Assembly (NCBI GenBank): GCA_024336345.1
Contig: JANFOG010000003.1
Coordinates: forward strand, 248,001 to 312,000
DNA: 64,000 bases
DNA from: Mariannaea sp. PMI_226
Taxonomy: Eukaryota > Ascomycota > Sordariomycetes > Hypocreales > Nectriaceae
Direction: 5' to 3'
Below are positions 33,501 through 45,859 of this stretch, in pieces. Every line of letters starts with the position of its first letter. Position 1 is the first letter of the stretch. The position numbers were made by a program, and so were the translations under genes. Below the pieces are notes generated by a model. That model worked only from the letters and a program-made list of their open reading frames with translations, was not told where the DNA came from and searched no databases.

Positions 33501-36500
33501 TGGCGCTTGTCAACCCTCGAGAAAATATCTTAGAAGAACCATCTGCTCTTCATCCATGGAGATCGAAACGGGTTCATCTCACTTTTTCGGAAGCTTCGTG
33601 GGGCAACCAAACCAAACAACAACCCATTATCTCGCGTTTACTCCATCGCCCCATGGAAAAGATCCTGTCCCCAAGTTGGGGGTTCCAGCACCGAGCGGAC
33701 GGGCGCACCAGTTGTCGTTGTGGCGTCACCAGTCCTAGTTTGCTGCAGACAAGCTGCGACTCGACAATCCCATTCCTACCCTGCACCATCAACCTGACTG
33801 TGTTGGCACAATAATGCGCCCCTTTGAAAGGATGGGGGCGGTGATGCTGTGGCCAACCGTTGAAAACACAAGAAACTGCATTTCCGGGCTAGTGTCCCGC
33901 AAAATGAGATAACTTGTGGGCAATGCCCAGTCGGCTGAAAGGGTGTGGGAGACAGTATCCCAGCATGCTGTCAACCTATGTCTTAGGACCTACATCATGG
34001 CAGGCCTCATCAGTCATCCAGTAAAGACGACACACCGAGACTAGAATAAAGAGAGTCAATAAACCACTTCTACTCTGTGAAATAACCGTCGCACGAGAGG
34101 ATAAAAATCGCCCAACGTGGACACTTTTCATGGCGACGAGGTTTGGTCCCCAGCCTTAATCTGGTGACCCCCCACAGGCGTCCCCCCCCTGTACTGCATC
34201 TCCTCCCTGCATCGCGGTTCAACCCGCAACTTCCAGATGGCGTCGGGTCTGACGCCAGACTAGGTGGTGAAACCTCGGGCTAGCGCTCTCACACCATGAC
34301 GCGAAGGGGGAGAATAATGCAGCCCGCCCCTATCATCCTGGGTAAAGAGCAAAGAGCAACTCGGGCCGGCTTCACCACAGAAAATTTACATCTCTTGAAT
34401 TTGATGGGGAAGGGGAGAGCCTGGTCTTCACATGATGCCGCCAGAACCTCAACAAGTAAAGTAATTGGGCACAGGGCTCGTGGACGTTGAGCCGAGTCGA
34501 CCTGGCACATGGCTCCGCCACGGTAAAGAGCACCTTGTGATGCCAACCATCATCGCTCCCATTGCTTGCAGGATTTGTCCAGGTAGTCCCAGCAACATGG
34601 ATGTGCTGCGCTTTCAACCAACTGCCTGTTCTCTCCGAGGCCTATTGTATTATTGCGTCAGAATGATCAATTAATTCCTGTTGGCTTCGGTGATGATTGA
34701 TCCACTGCCTTCCCCAGGTTTGGTTCGCCATGAACCTGGTATACCTGAGCATACATTGAATGTCCACACCAGTCCGAACCCTTAACATCTCAAGTTCCCT
34801 CATCAAAGAAAAGCGGAAGCCAAACCTGGCCACTTGGCTTATCGGGTTGTTGCAGTTTTTTTTTTTTTTTTCGTTTCCTATAAAATCCCGATAGCTATTC
34901 CCCAATGACTATCAAAGGCTTTGTGACCCCCCTAAATATCCCTTGAGGTCTGAAATTTGAAGCCAGTGTGACACTTCGACCACCGGGTTCACATCGCGAT
35001 CGCGGAATTGACCGAGCCCCCGGCTAATAGCATGAGCTTCGATATATGCTCGTCAGCATGTGGCGGACAAAGTAGTCTTGGTCGTGGCCAAGGCCGAATG
35101 GTCATGCACAGTCCCAATTGATGTCGCACCCTAGTGAGGGTGCAATCACTCCCTACGTGCCACGAACCTTGTGGTGGAGCTTCGACTCCCGATTCTCTGG
35201 AAGAGCGAAAAAAAAAATTGAAATAAAAAAGAAAATGGCCACTTCTAATGGCAGCCCTGGTCAAAAGGCACCCACAAGCCAATCATTTTATAGATGTCCT
35301 GCTTTCTCCCAGGCCAAATCTCATACTCCAGGAGGGGTTGCAGTTGGTGCTCAGCAATGGGAGCTAGGAATTGAACAGGGGAGGGGGTGTGTGACCGTCT
35401 GACTCCGGGAGAAGCCCCGTTGACCGCTAACCAGCTGAAAAGAGGACGGTCACCGCTCATCTCCAAAGCGACTCAGAGGCTCAAGCACACAAGAAGCGGA
35501 TTCAATCCCGAAAACGAGGAAAATGTTTGCTTCTGTTGTTTCTTTCTCTGCTGGCCCACAATCTGGTATTGGAGACGTCGAGCCGATGCAGCCGGTTGCG
35601 TCAGGATGACCTACATCTTTGGTCGTGAGCGATCAACTTTGTATGGACTTCACTAGGATCACCCGTTGCGACAAGGATCAAACATGCCCGGGCCGCCCAC
35701 AATAAGGCTCCTCCCGTCCCTACCGAGTCGTTCCACAGTGCATGTCCGCCTCTCTAGGCCGCCCTGCCAACAACCCATGCAAAATGGAACAGCAGCTTGG
35801 GTGCCTTGTGCAGCATCAAGCGGACCCAATTGAAAATTATCAGCTGCCTATGCCCAATCGTCTGGATTTCCATGAGGCAAACCCCATCCTAGAAGCAACG
35901 CCGACACAGCTCACACTGTGTACCTCTCGCTTGCCACTCCCCATCGTGATCTTGGGTAGGTAGTTGTCAGGTGGCGGGTCGAGATGTCTCGTTGGGGCTC
36001 CAGCGTGCTCAATGTGTAATTACGCTGGTTTCCATTTCAGCAACATTTGACTGAACGACATTGACCGGAGTTGTCAACGAAATACAACCGAGTCTGAATG
36101 GACTGCCGAAAGCTGTCATATTCTGGTGAGCTGCACTGAGTTGGGAACATTCCAATAGCCGTTTGAATAAGATCACAGGAAGGAAATGATTGAGATCAAC
36201 TAGATTAACCAGACGGAGCTGTTCTGAATGAATAGAACCCGTCGCGCTCTTTATGATCGACGACGTGACTTCCGTGAACACCGCTCGTGATTTGATATCA
36301 GGTGAGGGGGCGCAGTAGCAAAAATAAACTGTGCCCTGGGCATTTCACTGACCAAAAAGCTGTCTTTGAACGGTTGTAAAACGTCCTTGGGTACTCGTCA
36401 TAGCCGAAGCTGGTGTTTCAAAACCGACTCCGGAGTCGAGAACGAAGGATGATGCATACGCCCAGCAAAACAGCATGGGAGGTGGCGGCCTGAACAGAAC

Positions 36501-38000
36501 GGGACCCGCCACTTGACGCTGCGCATCGGGCCGCAAGGGTTGATCCGTCCAAGCCCTGGAGAAAATGGTGCATCATTCAGACAGCACTACTCGAACGATC
36601 TGAGAGCCCGCGTCAAGCCCACTTCACGTGGGAGCTTCTGATCCATAACGTGTGCCCTATGTATCAGCCAGGCACTAGTACACCGCAATTTCTCTATCAA
36701 TCACTGAACACAAGGATTGAATATCTTCATCCTGCGAAATTCTGATTGTTAGAAACAGAATCTTCTCAAATGAGAGTTTATCTTGCGGTCAGAGGGAGGA
36801 AAATGGGCTGATTTGCCATTGGGTTTTGATTTTTTTTCTCGGTTGCATTGGGACCCGTATATTCGACGCTGTGCAACCAATCTGTAGCAGCCATTGGTAG
36901 AAATCTGATGCAAGTTGGTCACAGGTGTGGGACAGCTCACAACTTGGAGCCCCGTGATCCTTCTAGGAGCCCTATTTCTATTCTGAGGGGAAATCCACAA
37001 GAGCGGTCTGTTTTCGCCTGACCAGTCTGGATGATCTTCCAATGTGGAAAGTCTCAGCCTTGGTGATATGAAACATGTCTCCGTGTGATTCGTCGCTAGG
37101 AGCCAGATTCTTTTGCCATCTAAAACCTGACGCTCCTTGTGATGTTCTCCCGTCTGCAAGTCGGCTAAATTGGTAAAACTTTCGCTGTTGTTGGGCTGGG
37201 CCATGTAAGGCGCGTGATCCTTCAGTTTGAAACTTTTCTTTGGTAGAGCACCAAGTCAGAGTCTTCCGTCAATTGATACTTGACGTCACTGACACACACA
37301 TCACGATTTTCGTGGGGACACAATGTATGTATTCTATTCGGTCAAGAATTTAGCATGCGCTTCGCAGTTCGGGAGATAGCTGCAACAATCCTGATGGAGG
37401 CAGGCATGCAACCAAGCAATGGATGAATGACTTGGCTGAGTCTGTAACATAATAAATTTGAGCAATAGAGGTCAATCATCTTTCGCGGAGGGTTTGAAGC
37501 TTTCGTGCAAAGTATTTAGGATGGCTAATAGAAACGAGAAGACACCAGCTGCATAAAGGCTGTTTCTACTTTGTTAGGTTGGCCAGAGATAGAAGGTATC
37601 TAAGCTTGGTAAGGTAAGGTAAGAAGATTCTTGAGCCTGCGCGATACCTAGTGCGAAGTATGGCACTACAAACATGGTAGTATGTGCATTGCGATCGATA
37701 GGTGACAATGGATGGGCCAATTTCCTGATAAGTTGTCGCGGCCCGCTTCGCCGTGAACAGCAGTAGGCTGCGTGAATAAAAGGCGTGAAAAGGAGCGGGC
37801 ATGGATGCTCTCTGACCTGAACAGGTACGTAGTGGCAGGATGTAAAGAAAGTTGCGCTTCAACGGCATGAGTAACCATAATCGATTTGAGATAAGACCGC
37901 GCCAGCACTCACTTGAACTTGAAGTGTTGCTAACATGTCTTACTGTCATTCTACTATGTAGTCTAGAGTTCACATGACCTTTGGTTCCTGCAGGGGAAGG
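33501..38000. other. Gene-free intergenic DNA, part B
   Basis: Base composition is ordinary and low-complexity tracts are few, yet no frame exceeds about 150 codons and none is recognisable. The longest is 36749-37204 on the - strand (151 codons). A GGTAAG tandem lies at 37607-37622. This could be decayed former coding DNA or unannotatable lineage-specific sequence. Confidence 0.45.
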
Positions 38001-41000
38001 GCCGAGATGGACCTGGAGGAGAGAACGTGGGAGACCGGCGAGACCTGGGGGGATGTTGCGGGCCTGTCCAGGCCTGGCCCGGTTTGTCTATGGCGAAGAT
38101 GGACAAGGCCAGCGAGACGGGGGGTGGTTGGACAAGGGTATGCCGCCATAAGATGAAGGAAGGGCTGCGGCGGCGCAAGCCTGAATAATTACGAAGCACC
38201 ATGCCTTGGGCTGGAGGCAGGGTGATTGAGCAACTGATGAGGGGCGGTAATTGAGAACTGCCTGGGTTGTGAACTTCTGATCACATTTGTGGTTGTGTGG
38301 GTGGTACTTGAGGTAGTTTGGGAGACTGTGCTGGATGGCTGGAGGTAGGTACCAATTTTGGACGGGTAGGTGCCGTATGTACCTGAGTATAGGTATGGAG
38401 CTGCTGTAAGACGGCGGTTGGGCCACACTTCTTGATGCCCACCACCCCTTACAGAGAGAGCAAGAGCCCACTGGGCCGTCCCTACTTGCGGAGCACCCAC
38501 TTCCAGAAGTATTGGCAGCCATCCGCTACCTTATCTGCCAGGTGGGTTAGGTAGGAGATACTGGTGGTGCTTACTTTGGTGTGCCTCTTTGAGCAATTTT
38601 GGTGATTGCAACGGGTTCCCTTTTCCTATTCATCATGGCTCTGTCCTTCTTGTCATTTCTCATTCTGCAACTCGCGTACTATGACGCCTACCTTACACGG
38701 GGGTGCAGCCAAAGTCCCCTGTGTCATCAAGGCAAGCGTTTGTGGAACAATTACTCGTACTGTACGGCCTTGGAATCTTATCTCAATCTAGCACCATTTT
38801 TCCTTCCTTTTTCCCATATTGCTTCCCTCCCCGTCGTCTTGTCCTGTCTAACCTCACCCTCGTCGCCGCCATTTCAAGCTTTTGCAAGCAATTTAAAATA
38901 GCCTGTGTCTCTGAACGATCGTCAATCGCTAGCCTATGACACCCATGCCGCGGCCAGGGCCAAATAACTAGTAAATATACCCATACACAGAGCAATTGGA
39001 CAAAACGGCCCGGCCCATGGACTTCGCCCAATCCCTGGTGAGGTTACGCCGTCTGAGAGACACGGTACGACACACCGCCAGCTGGGCCCCACTGCACATC
39101 GCTAAATGTCTTCCAGGGGGCCGCGGCCTGGCATGCCTGGGTTTCCAAAACCCACGAGCCCGAGACATTCATTGCCTTCGCATAGATGGGGTGCACCAAA
39201 TAATTAAGACAAAAAGTCTGATGGGTGGTTACTGCACACACGCCAGTCCAATCCGTGACATATGAGGAAAAGCAAATATGTTCAGCGACGAAGCAGGTAT
39301 TCCCAACCAGGCCGCACCACCCAGACTCGTTTAGCGTGGTCGCGTTCTCAATGATATGGCGACCAGGGTGCAACATAAAGATGGCTGCCAGTCATCACTG
39401 TGATGATGTGGTGCACAGCGCCGACCAACACCAGCTGGCTTATGGCGCTATTGTGTAGCTCAGACAAGCTATAGTATTATCGCCACCTTGGCTAGGATTA
39501 TGTCACACTCATCGAGCCCATGCCAAAGCGGAGGCAACGTTAAGAGAGTAACCTCTGGTTCAGCTTACACCGACACATTTTTTTTTCCTCTTTTGCCTCC
39601 GCCAAGCTGGACGCTATGCCGACCCGAGACCTCGGGGCTGGCTTCAACTTTGCACTATCCGAGCCCAAATGTCCTAGTCCTGACCAGCCGGGTTTCATTG
39701 GGTTGCCCCAGACAAGGCTCGGTCCGCCAATCGCACACGTCCGCTCTCGATCACGTGAGTAATTTATCATGCGGAAGATCCATGTAAAATTGGGTCGTCT
39801 GCACCTGTCCCGCGACAGGCCCATATTTCCCGGGTGTCATCGCCCACGCTCCTAGGGTTGTTGGACGAGCTGCCAATGCTCTCGCGGGCGGGCTATCTCT
39901 CACAGTTGGCCTCTGTCAACTTCTGAGCATGGCTCTGCTGCCATGCCAAGGCAAAGTATGGGAGACACAGAGGATGGGCGGTACGAAAGTAAGGAAATGG
40001 ATAGCACCGACGGCTCGTGCTGAGCCCACAATGTGCCTGAATCTGCATCTTGCTGGCGAATCGAGTCGATCGCTTGTTAAGTGAACCAAAAAAATGGGAC
40101 CGGCTGGCGGGAGGGACAATCGACTTGGAGCTGAGGGTCTGCCACGTCGCAATTTTACGGCGCGGCGCGGCGACTCGAACTTGGCGCCATCCCCGGCTGC
40201 ATGTCATCCTTGGGCCCGAATCAAGTTGGAAAAAAAAGTAACTTAGCGGCACAGTACGTGAAACTGGAGTTCGCACGCACCACTTGTGAGCTCGACTCGC
40301 ACGCCGGGGATCAGCCGCCCATTTCCCTACCTGCTTGCTGTCGTCGGTTCCTCACACCGGACTCAAGGGGATCGTGGCTCTTTGCTACTCGTTTACCCTA
40401 CGCGGCCATTGCCGATGCGGCTCCCAACGGCTCAACAGCGAACATTTGTGCGGGCGCATCGGCCATCCCAACACACCAAATTGTACGAGGTACTAGGTAA
40501 GCAGCCTTGCAACCTCTTCGTGTGTGAGACGAGGTCCCAACGAAGGGAAATACGACATGTCGGGAAGAATGAATCGGGGAAAGAGGCGGCGTGTGTGCAA
40601 TTTCAGGCCCACGAGACCTAGCGCGCATGCACCTTGGCCTGCACGCTGAATAGTGCGGCGAGGGCCTGGCGTGTTGTCTTCCTCTCATCGAGGACTAGGC
40701 CACGCCCCTGTCTTGTGCATTTCCTACGGAGCGCTACAGGTTGCAGTGGTAAGTAAAAAGCCCAACACAGCACCATCTGTTTACTTGCAAAGAGAGCCCA
40801 CTGTCGCTCTGGGGCCGTGCTGCGACTAGTGATGCCACCTGGCTCTGAACGAATAATAGCATTCTTCACACCTACTGTGTAGCGACAGCTCCATCGTACT
40901 CCGCCAAAATGGTAGCTCGTCCGGCTCCGTCCAGAGGGCGCTGTTAGAGAGACTCCGCGCTGCGGGTCCCTGCGGCCGACGCCGCCAAATACTGCAATGT

Positions 41001-42560
41001 ATATTTAGTGATACAATCTCATGCCGGAGCTCGGCCACGAGGACGGTATTTTCTGGAGAGAAATTCGGAATCGCCACGGCCGTCGTCGGCCATGTGACGG
41101 GACTTCTTCCGGAGTTATCAGTCTGTGGCCATGTATGCCCCAGCCAAGATAGCGGAGGTTGGGATTCAGGAGGGCAGCGCTTTGTTGTTACTTCCCTGAC
41201 AATCGGCGGTGAGCGGGGGCGCGGCCTTTCGGTTGTCTGCATGACGCTGGTGTATTCTTGCACACAGACGTTGCCTTTTCCACCAGGTTGCGTCTCGCCT
41301 GCTGATATGCTGCTCCGTTTTGGGAGGAGGGGAAAGACGGTGCCGCTTCTGTTGTGTTACGGGGTAGCAGGAGAGAGTGCAACTCTCCTTCGCAGTTTCA
41401 ACCCTCTTTCGTGAATTCGCCCTTGTCACTTCCCACCCGTAACTCTGCCGTTTTCTAAGGTGACGCGAAATTGCTGAGAAGAGTGCTGTGTACGGCATCA
41501 TCATCCCTTTGGGACTGGCGCCTGGCGTCTGGGACATTTGGTTGTTTCGGAACCAATGATATATGTACCACTGATTGTTTATGTCAATACTGTATGTCTT
41601 TGGTTCATTTGAATTCCCTTGCTTTTCCCCTGTTGCTTGGCCTTCTACTATCCCTTGCAGTCCACCGAGATCAGCATTGGCCATGGAGTGGTAATCCCCA
41701 CCCATTGTTTCTCTTTTGGCTTCGTTGCATACGTATCAGGATGGCATCTCGTACCACTGCCGCTTGGGCGTCTGCATGGGCCACAGGCTTGGGCATGGCT
41801 TCTGGAGCCCTGGGCTACCATGCGCAGCTCGCGGGTTGCGGACCGGTGCGCTCTTGCAGGCGCAGGATCACCCGTGATCGGCCCCTGGCTCGGCTACAGT
41901 AACAAGAGGTGCGTGCGCATTCATCCAAAGCTGCCCATGTCACCGAGCGCACACCTGAGGCCGTGGCCGTTGTGCGTATCGAAGGCAGCCACGTTTGCTT
42001 CCCAGCTCCAAGAGCCAACAAGCAGGGTCTGCCACGCTCATGCCCTTTACAGTGCATACTGTCGTGCTGCACTACCATCACGATGCAACAATGCAGACCT
42101 GCCATTCAGGAAGTGAGGATGAGCGCGTACTGTATGTCTGCTCTAGAAGAGGCTTCGAGAGCGACTTCATCGGCACCACAAAAAGCCCTTGGTAATTGCT
42201 GCCTCAGTGCCCTCGCACTACTCTGTATCCGACGAGTTGTATCGTTAGTACTGAAAAGTCTCCGGTGACACAGTGGCTTCTCAAACTTGATATTTCCGGG
42301 GAAAAAAAAATGTTGCGAGCTTCTCTGTGCTCTTTCTGCTATGGAGCTTCGGTTCTTTGTCTCCGAAAAGATGAGAGCAGAAATATCCGAGAAAGTATCC
42401 GTCACCATGTTTATAATGAGCGGCATGACCAGGAGGACGAGGGGGATGTAGTGATATCCTACGTATGTCAATGAAAAATTTCCTCGGTGTCACTGGTATC
42501 ATACTCGCTTCTTTTGTTGTTGTACTTTCAGCAGTCTTCCAACTTGCACCATCATCCACC
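38001..42560. other. Gene-free intergenic DNA, part C
   Basis: No gene is supported. Frames of 140-179 codons (38088-38522 -, 40826-41263 -, 41166-41705 -, 41471-41902 +) overlap one another on opposite strands and lack domains. The last few hundred bases should include the promoter of the methyltransferase gene starting at 42561. Confidence 0.45.
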
Positions 42561-43717
42561 ATGAGCGACATCATATCTGTGAACCAGGCCCATTTTAGGT
42601 GAGTAGCAGACTGGCTTTGGCCCCCCTCATTCAGTCTTCTCCATAGGCCCCTTCAGTGAAGAGTCACTGTAAGTGGCTGACCTGGGACTACGGCGTTCGA
42701 CACGTCAGTCACCAGTTCGGGCACTTTGTAGCGTTCCACGATCTTCTCAAGCTCACAAGTGCGAATACAGTAAGCTCGCCGGCCAGTATGACCAGCAAAA
42801 TGCCCATGCCATCGAAACCCTTGAACGCCAGATTCAAGCCAGAGTGCCGTTTCTTGGCATAAATCCGAACTCGCGTTTTCTGGATTACGCGTGTGGCACT
42901 GGAATGCTCTCGAGGGTCAGTACAGTCCCTAAGCAGCCAACTAACTCCAATTTACAGCAGGTAGAAGCTGACTTGTGGTTTTGCAATTCTGTAGGTTTTG
43001 GCAAAGCATGTGAGCGAAAGGATTGGTATTGATGTTACCGAGAACATGGTGAAACTATACAATGCTCAAGCTCAGCAGGAGGTCAGCAAACATCCATCTC
43101 CCTCCCCCTTTGTTTGTTTGTTTGTTTGTCTCAGGCAGACTGGGGTATTGTTTTTTTTTTTTTTTGTGTAAAGAAGTCAACACCGTCCTTACTGACACGG
43201 TGGTGTATCTACCTCGCAGAATTCCTCTGCACCAAGATCGGCCTTTCATGGCAACCTCGCCGATCCTTCAGACCCATCCCCCGTTGGGTTCTCAGATGCC
43301 AAATTCTATGATTTTGACCTTGTCGGCGTAGGTCTTGGATGGCATCATTTAGAGGACTGTGAACTAGCTGCAAAACGATTAGCTGAGCGGCTTAGACCTG
43401 GTGGTGTCCTTTTCATAGTCGATTTCGCATCGCATGAGATGGGCGATATTCAGTCCAAGAGCCACGGCGTTACTCACCATGGATTCTCAGCATCGGAAAT
43501 TAAGACGATGTTTGAGAATGCCGGCCTAGGTGACTTTGCCTTTGAGGAGTTTGCTGAGCCGGTGGAATTTAAATCCCTCCATGGAGCGGGTCACAACCAC
43601 GGTCATCACGCTGGGCATGAAGGTGGACATGGACATGGACATGGCCACGGCCACGCGCAGGGAGATTCGCAGAGTGTCAAGAGGCGTGTCTTCATTGCTC
43701 GCGGAACAAAGCTCTAA
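42561..43717 (+). CDS. Class I SAM-dependent methyltransferase with histidine-rich C-terminal segment
   Basis: Exons 42561-42598, 42771-42915, 42995-43081 and 43220-43717 give 255 aa with consistent phases. The N-terminus reads MSDIISVNQAHFSKLAGQYD, the usual opening of this small-methyltransferase group. SAM-binding motif I is LDYACGTG (50-57). The acidic residue after strand 2 is in GIDVTEN (Asp74). A DLVGVGLGWHHLED segment (about 123-136) and LRPGGVLFIVDF (148-159) complete the Rossmann-fold pattern. Residues 211-235 hold eleven histidines in a Gly/His repeat (GHGHGHGHGH), which could bind Ni, Zn or Cu. The substrate is not deducible. All four exon joins are canonical GT-AG. Intron 1 (172 bp) is longer than the others and is the least certain join; it gives HFSKLAGQYD. 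Confidence 0.87.
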
Positions 43718-45859
43718 GTCTGACTTGTCTCCAAGAGGAAGCTCTTTGATACAAGACCATAGAGTGATGAGCCTGCTGTGCGTACCCCGCCGAGTTTGAT
43801 AACCTAAGGCGGGCGATTTGGCTACATGATCGAAACAGGAGATTCGAGTGTATTCTATCGTTTTCATTCTGTGTTGCTGTATTGTTGCTCTTTTATTTAT
43901 TTTGCTAGCTAGCCTGACCTAGATGAGTAGCCAAATAGTATGACCTCTACTTGTCCTTCCTTTCCTAGGAGACCCTTCACCCCCCCTCTGGATGGTAGAT
44001 GGGGAGGTGGGTGTTTAGGAATCATTTGTTGTATCTCTCGTACCCTTTCAAGATCTACATGGACTTATGCTGGGAAGCCTCCTTTCAAATGTGGCTAGCT
44101 ATTAGATGCATACAATAGTGGCGTTCACGACATGTGGGACATTACTGGGGAACATCGCAAAGGATCCAAAGGCTGACTTTGAATGGGTCCTAGAGTTATC
44201 TTGAATTCTATGAATTATTGGGAAAGAAAAAGTAAAGGAGAAGTTAGTACGCCAGAAATCGACGAATGCAAAGCCGCAACTGGGGTCCTGGGAAGTTGAA
44301 TAGTTTTGAGAGGGACACTGAAGGACAGGTAATCCTCATCAAATCCCAAGACCTTTTGAAGCCCGCACGAAGTAAACCTCCTTTTGTATTAATCATAACG
44401 CATATTGAAGTATTCGAAATCGTGATAAATGGCCAAGAGGAGGTTCCCAACATTGCTGGTTCTCATTGCTAAATCGTTGGAAAATGTGGGTTGATATAGG
44501 GTAAGTCGGTGATGACGGGAGCCATTGTCTCAAATGTGGTACATGGTTCAATATCAATCAACAATTCCTTTCCCCGGGAAAGACAAGTCTCCACAGTCTC
44601 GGAATGTGCTTTATTAGAGATAATGCGTGTCTCTCCCTACTGCGTGCCGGGCTTTTGTTTCAAAGGATTCCTCTCTCGGTGGAACATGGCTGTACATATT
44701 CGCTAAAAGGGGGCGTCTCAGCAGAAAATTTGTCTCAGCCTACTGGACTAGACTGAGAGAAAGAGAAAAGGACAGAGAGAGAGAGAGACTTCAGGTCAGA
44801 AAAAGTAGCACCGATGCAAGGAATGGGGTCCAACAGGGGCATGCAAAGCTGCATAAAAGCACCGGAGAACGCACTAAGACATATCTGAGACTTTCCAACT
44901 GCTTTAAAAAAGAAACGAAAAGCGTTGGGACAAAGAGCTATGACATATCGTTCGGCATCCTCTACTGGGCTAGAATGTGTCGGCTACCGCTTTTCCCCTT
45001 CTTTTTTCCCTTCTTTTTTTCCATCTTCAGGCTGCCGGTCTCGTCAGAGCAGGGTTGTCCTTCCCTCCTCCGACTCCAAAGGGGGTTGGACCGACGGGCC
45101 CAATTCATTGAAGCTCTGATTCAAACCCAAAAAAAAGGGTGTGGTAAATAAGAGTATGCAGGGTGGAAGACGTGGCAGACTTTGGGGTCAGGTGGTGAGT
45201 TATGTGTGGCAGGTTTGAGGAACGATCCTCCATGCTCCTGGACCGCTACATGCTCAAGGAATGATCAAGCAAGGATTCGCGATTTGGGATGACGAGTTTT
45301 TGCTTATCCCATCGAGCCGTTACTTCGTGTTTGTCATGCAGGGGGACGCCAGCCCCTTATCGCGACGACATGTACTCGAAGCACCAGTTTCTAGTGCCTG
45401 GCACCACCCCTCTCGATTTGATGTTTGTACAAGGAACTGCTGTTGCCTAAACACGGTTGATTATGAGAGCAATTGAGAGTTGTGGCGCCAAAAAGGCGCG
45501 AGAGGCGTTATCAACCAAACCAACACCTCCGGTGGCGAGCAGCTCAAATACTTGCACTGGCTTGGCTAGATCATTGGAACGAACCACCGGGGAACTCGGC
45601 GCGTCCGTTGGTGAAAAAAAAAGCTTCATAAGCATGGGCTAGATTTGGAACTATTATCAGGGTTATCGTAACGAAGCGAAACAGCCTTCAACGACTAGAT
45701 GGATGAATTTTTCCGCAATGTCAGAAATCTCTCGAGCTTGTGCTGTAAATCTGTATTCTTCTAAATCGGACGGGAACTGTGTATGCCATTTCCTGAGATT
45801 TCTATTCAACGCCGTTTCCATCTTTCCCTGCTCTTCTGGTAGCAGCAACTCTATCACGT
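43718..45859. other. Convergent intergenic region between methyltransferase and SHB17-like genes
   Basis: It should contain the 3' ends of both neighbours. No gene is supported. The longest frame (44627-45151 +, 174 codons) includes low-complexity RER repeats and FFFPFFF and is judged non-coding. A run of A-rich sequence lies near 44222-44240. Confidence 0.5.

Noticed and set aside
35487..35500. GGATTCAATCCCG resembling a tRNA B box
   Set aside because: The flanking bases do not form a T stem, no A box lies at the right distance and no acceptor stem pairs.
40160..40185. AGTTCGAGTCGCC on the - strand resembling a tRNA B box
   Set aside because: No cloverleaf can be drawn around it. The surrounding GGCGC repeats explain the match.
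41166..41705. 179-codon - strand frame and its + strand partner at 41471-41902
   Set aside because: The two overlap on opposite strands with no domain, no signal and no visible splice partners. I would need transcripts or homologues to call either.
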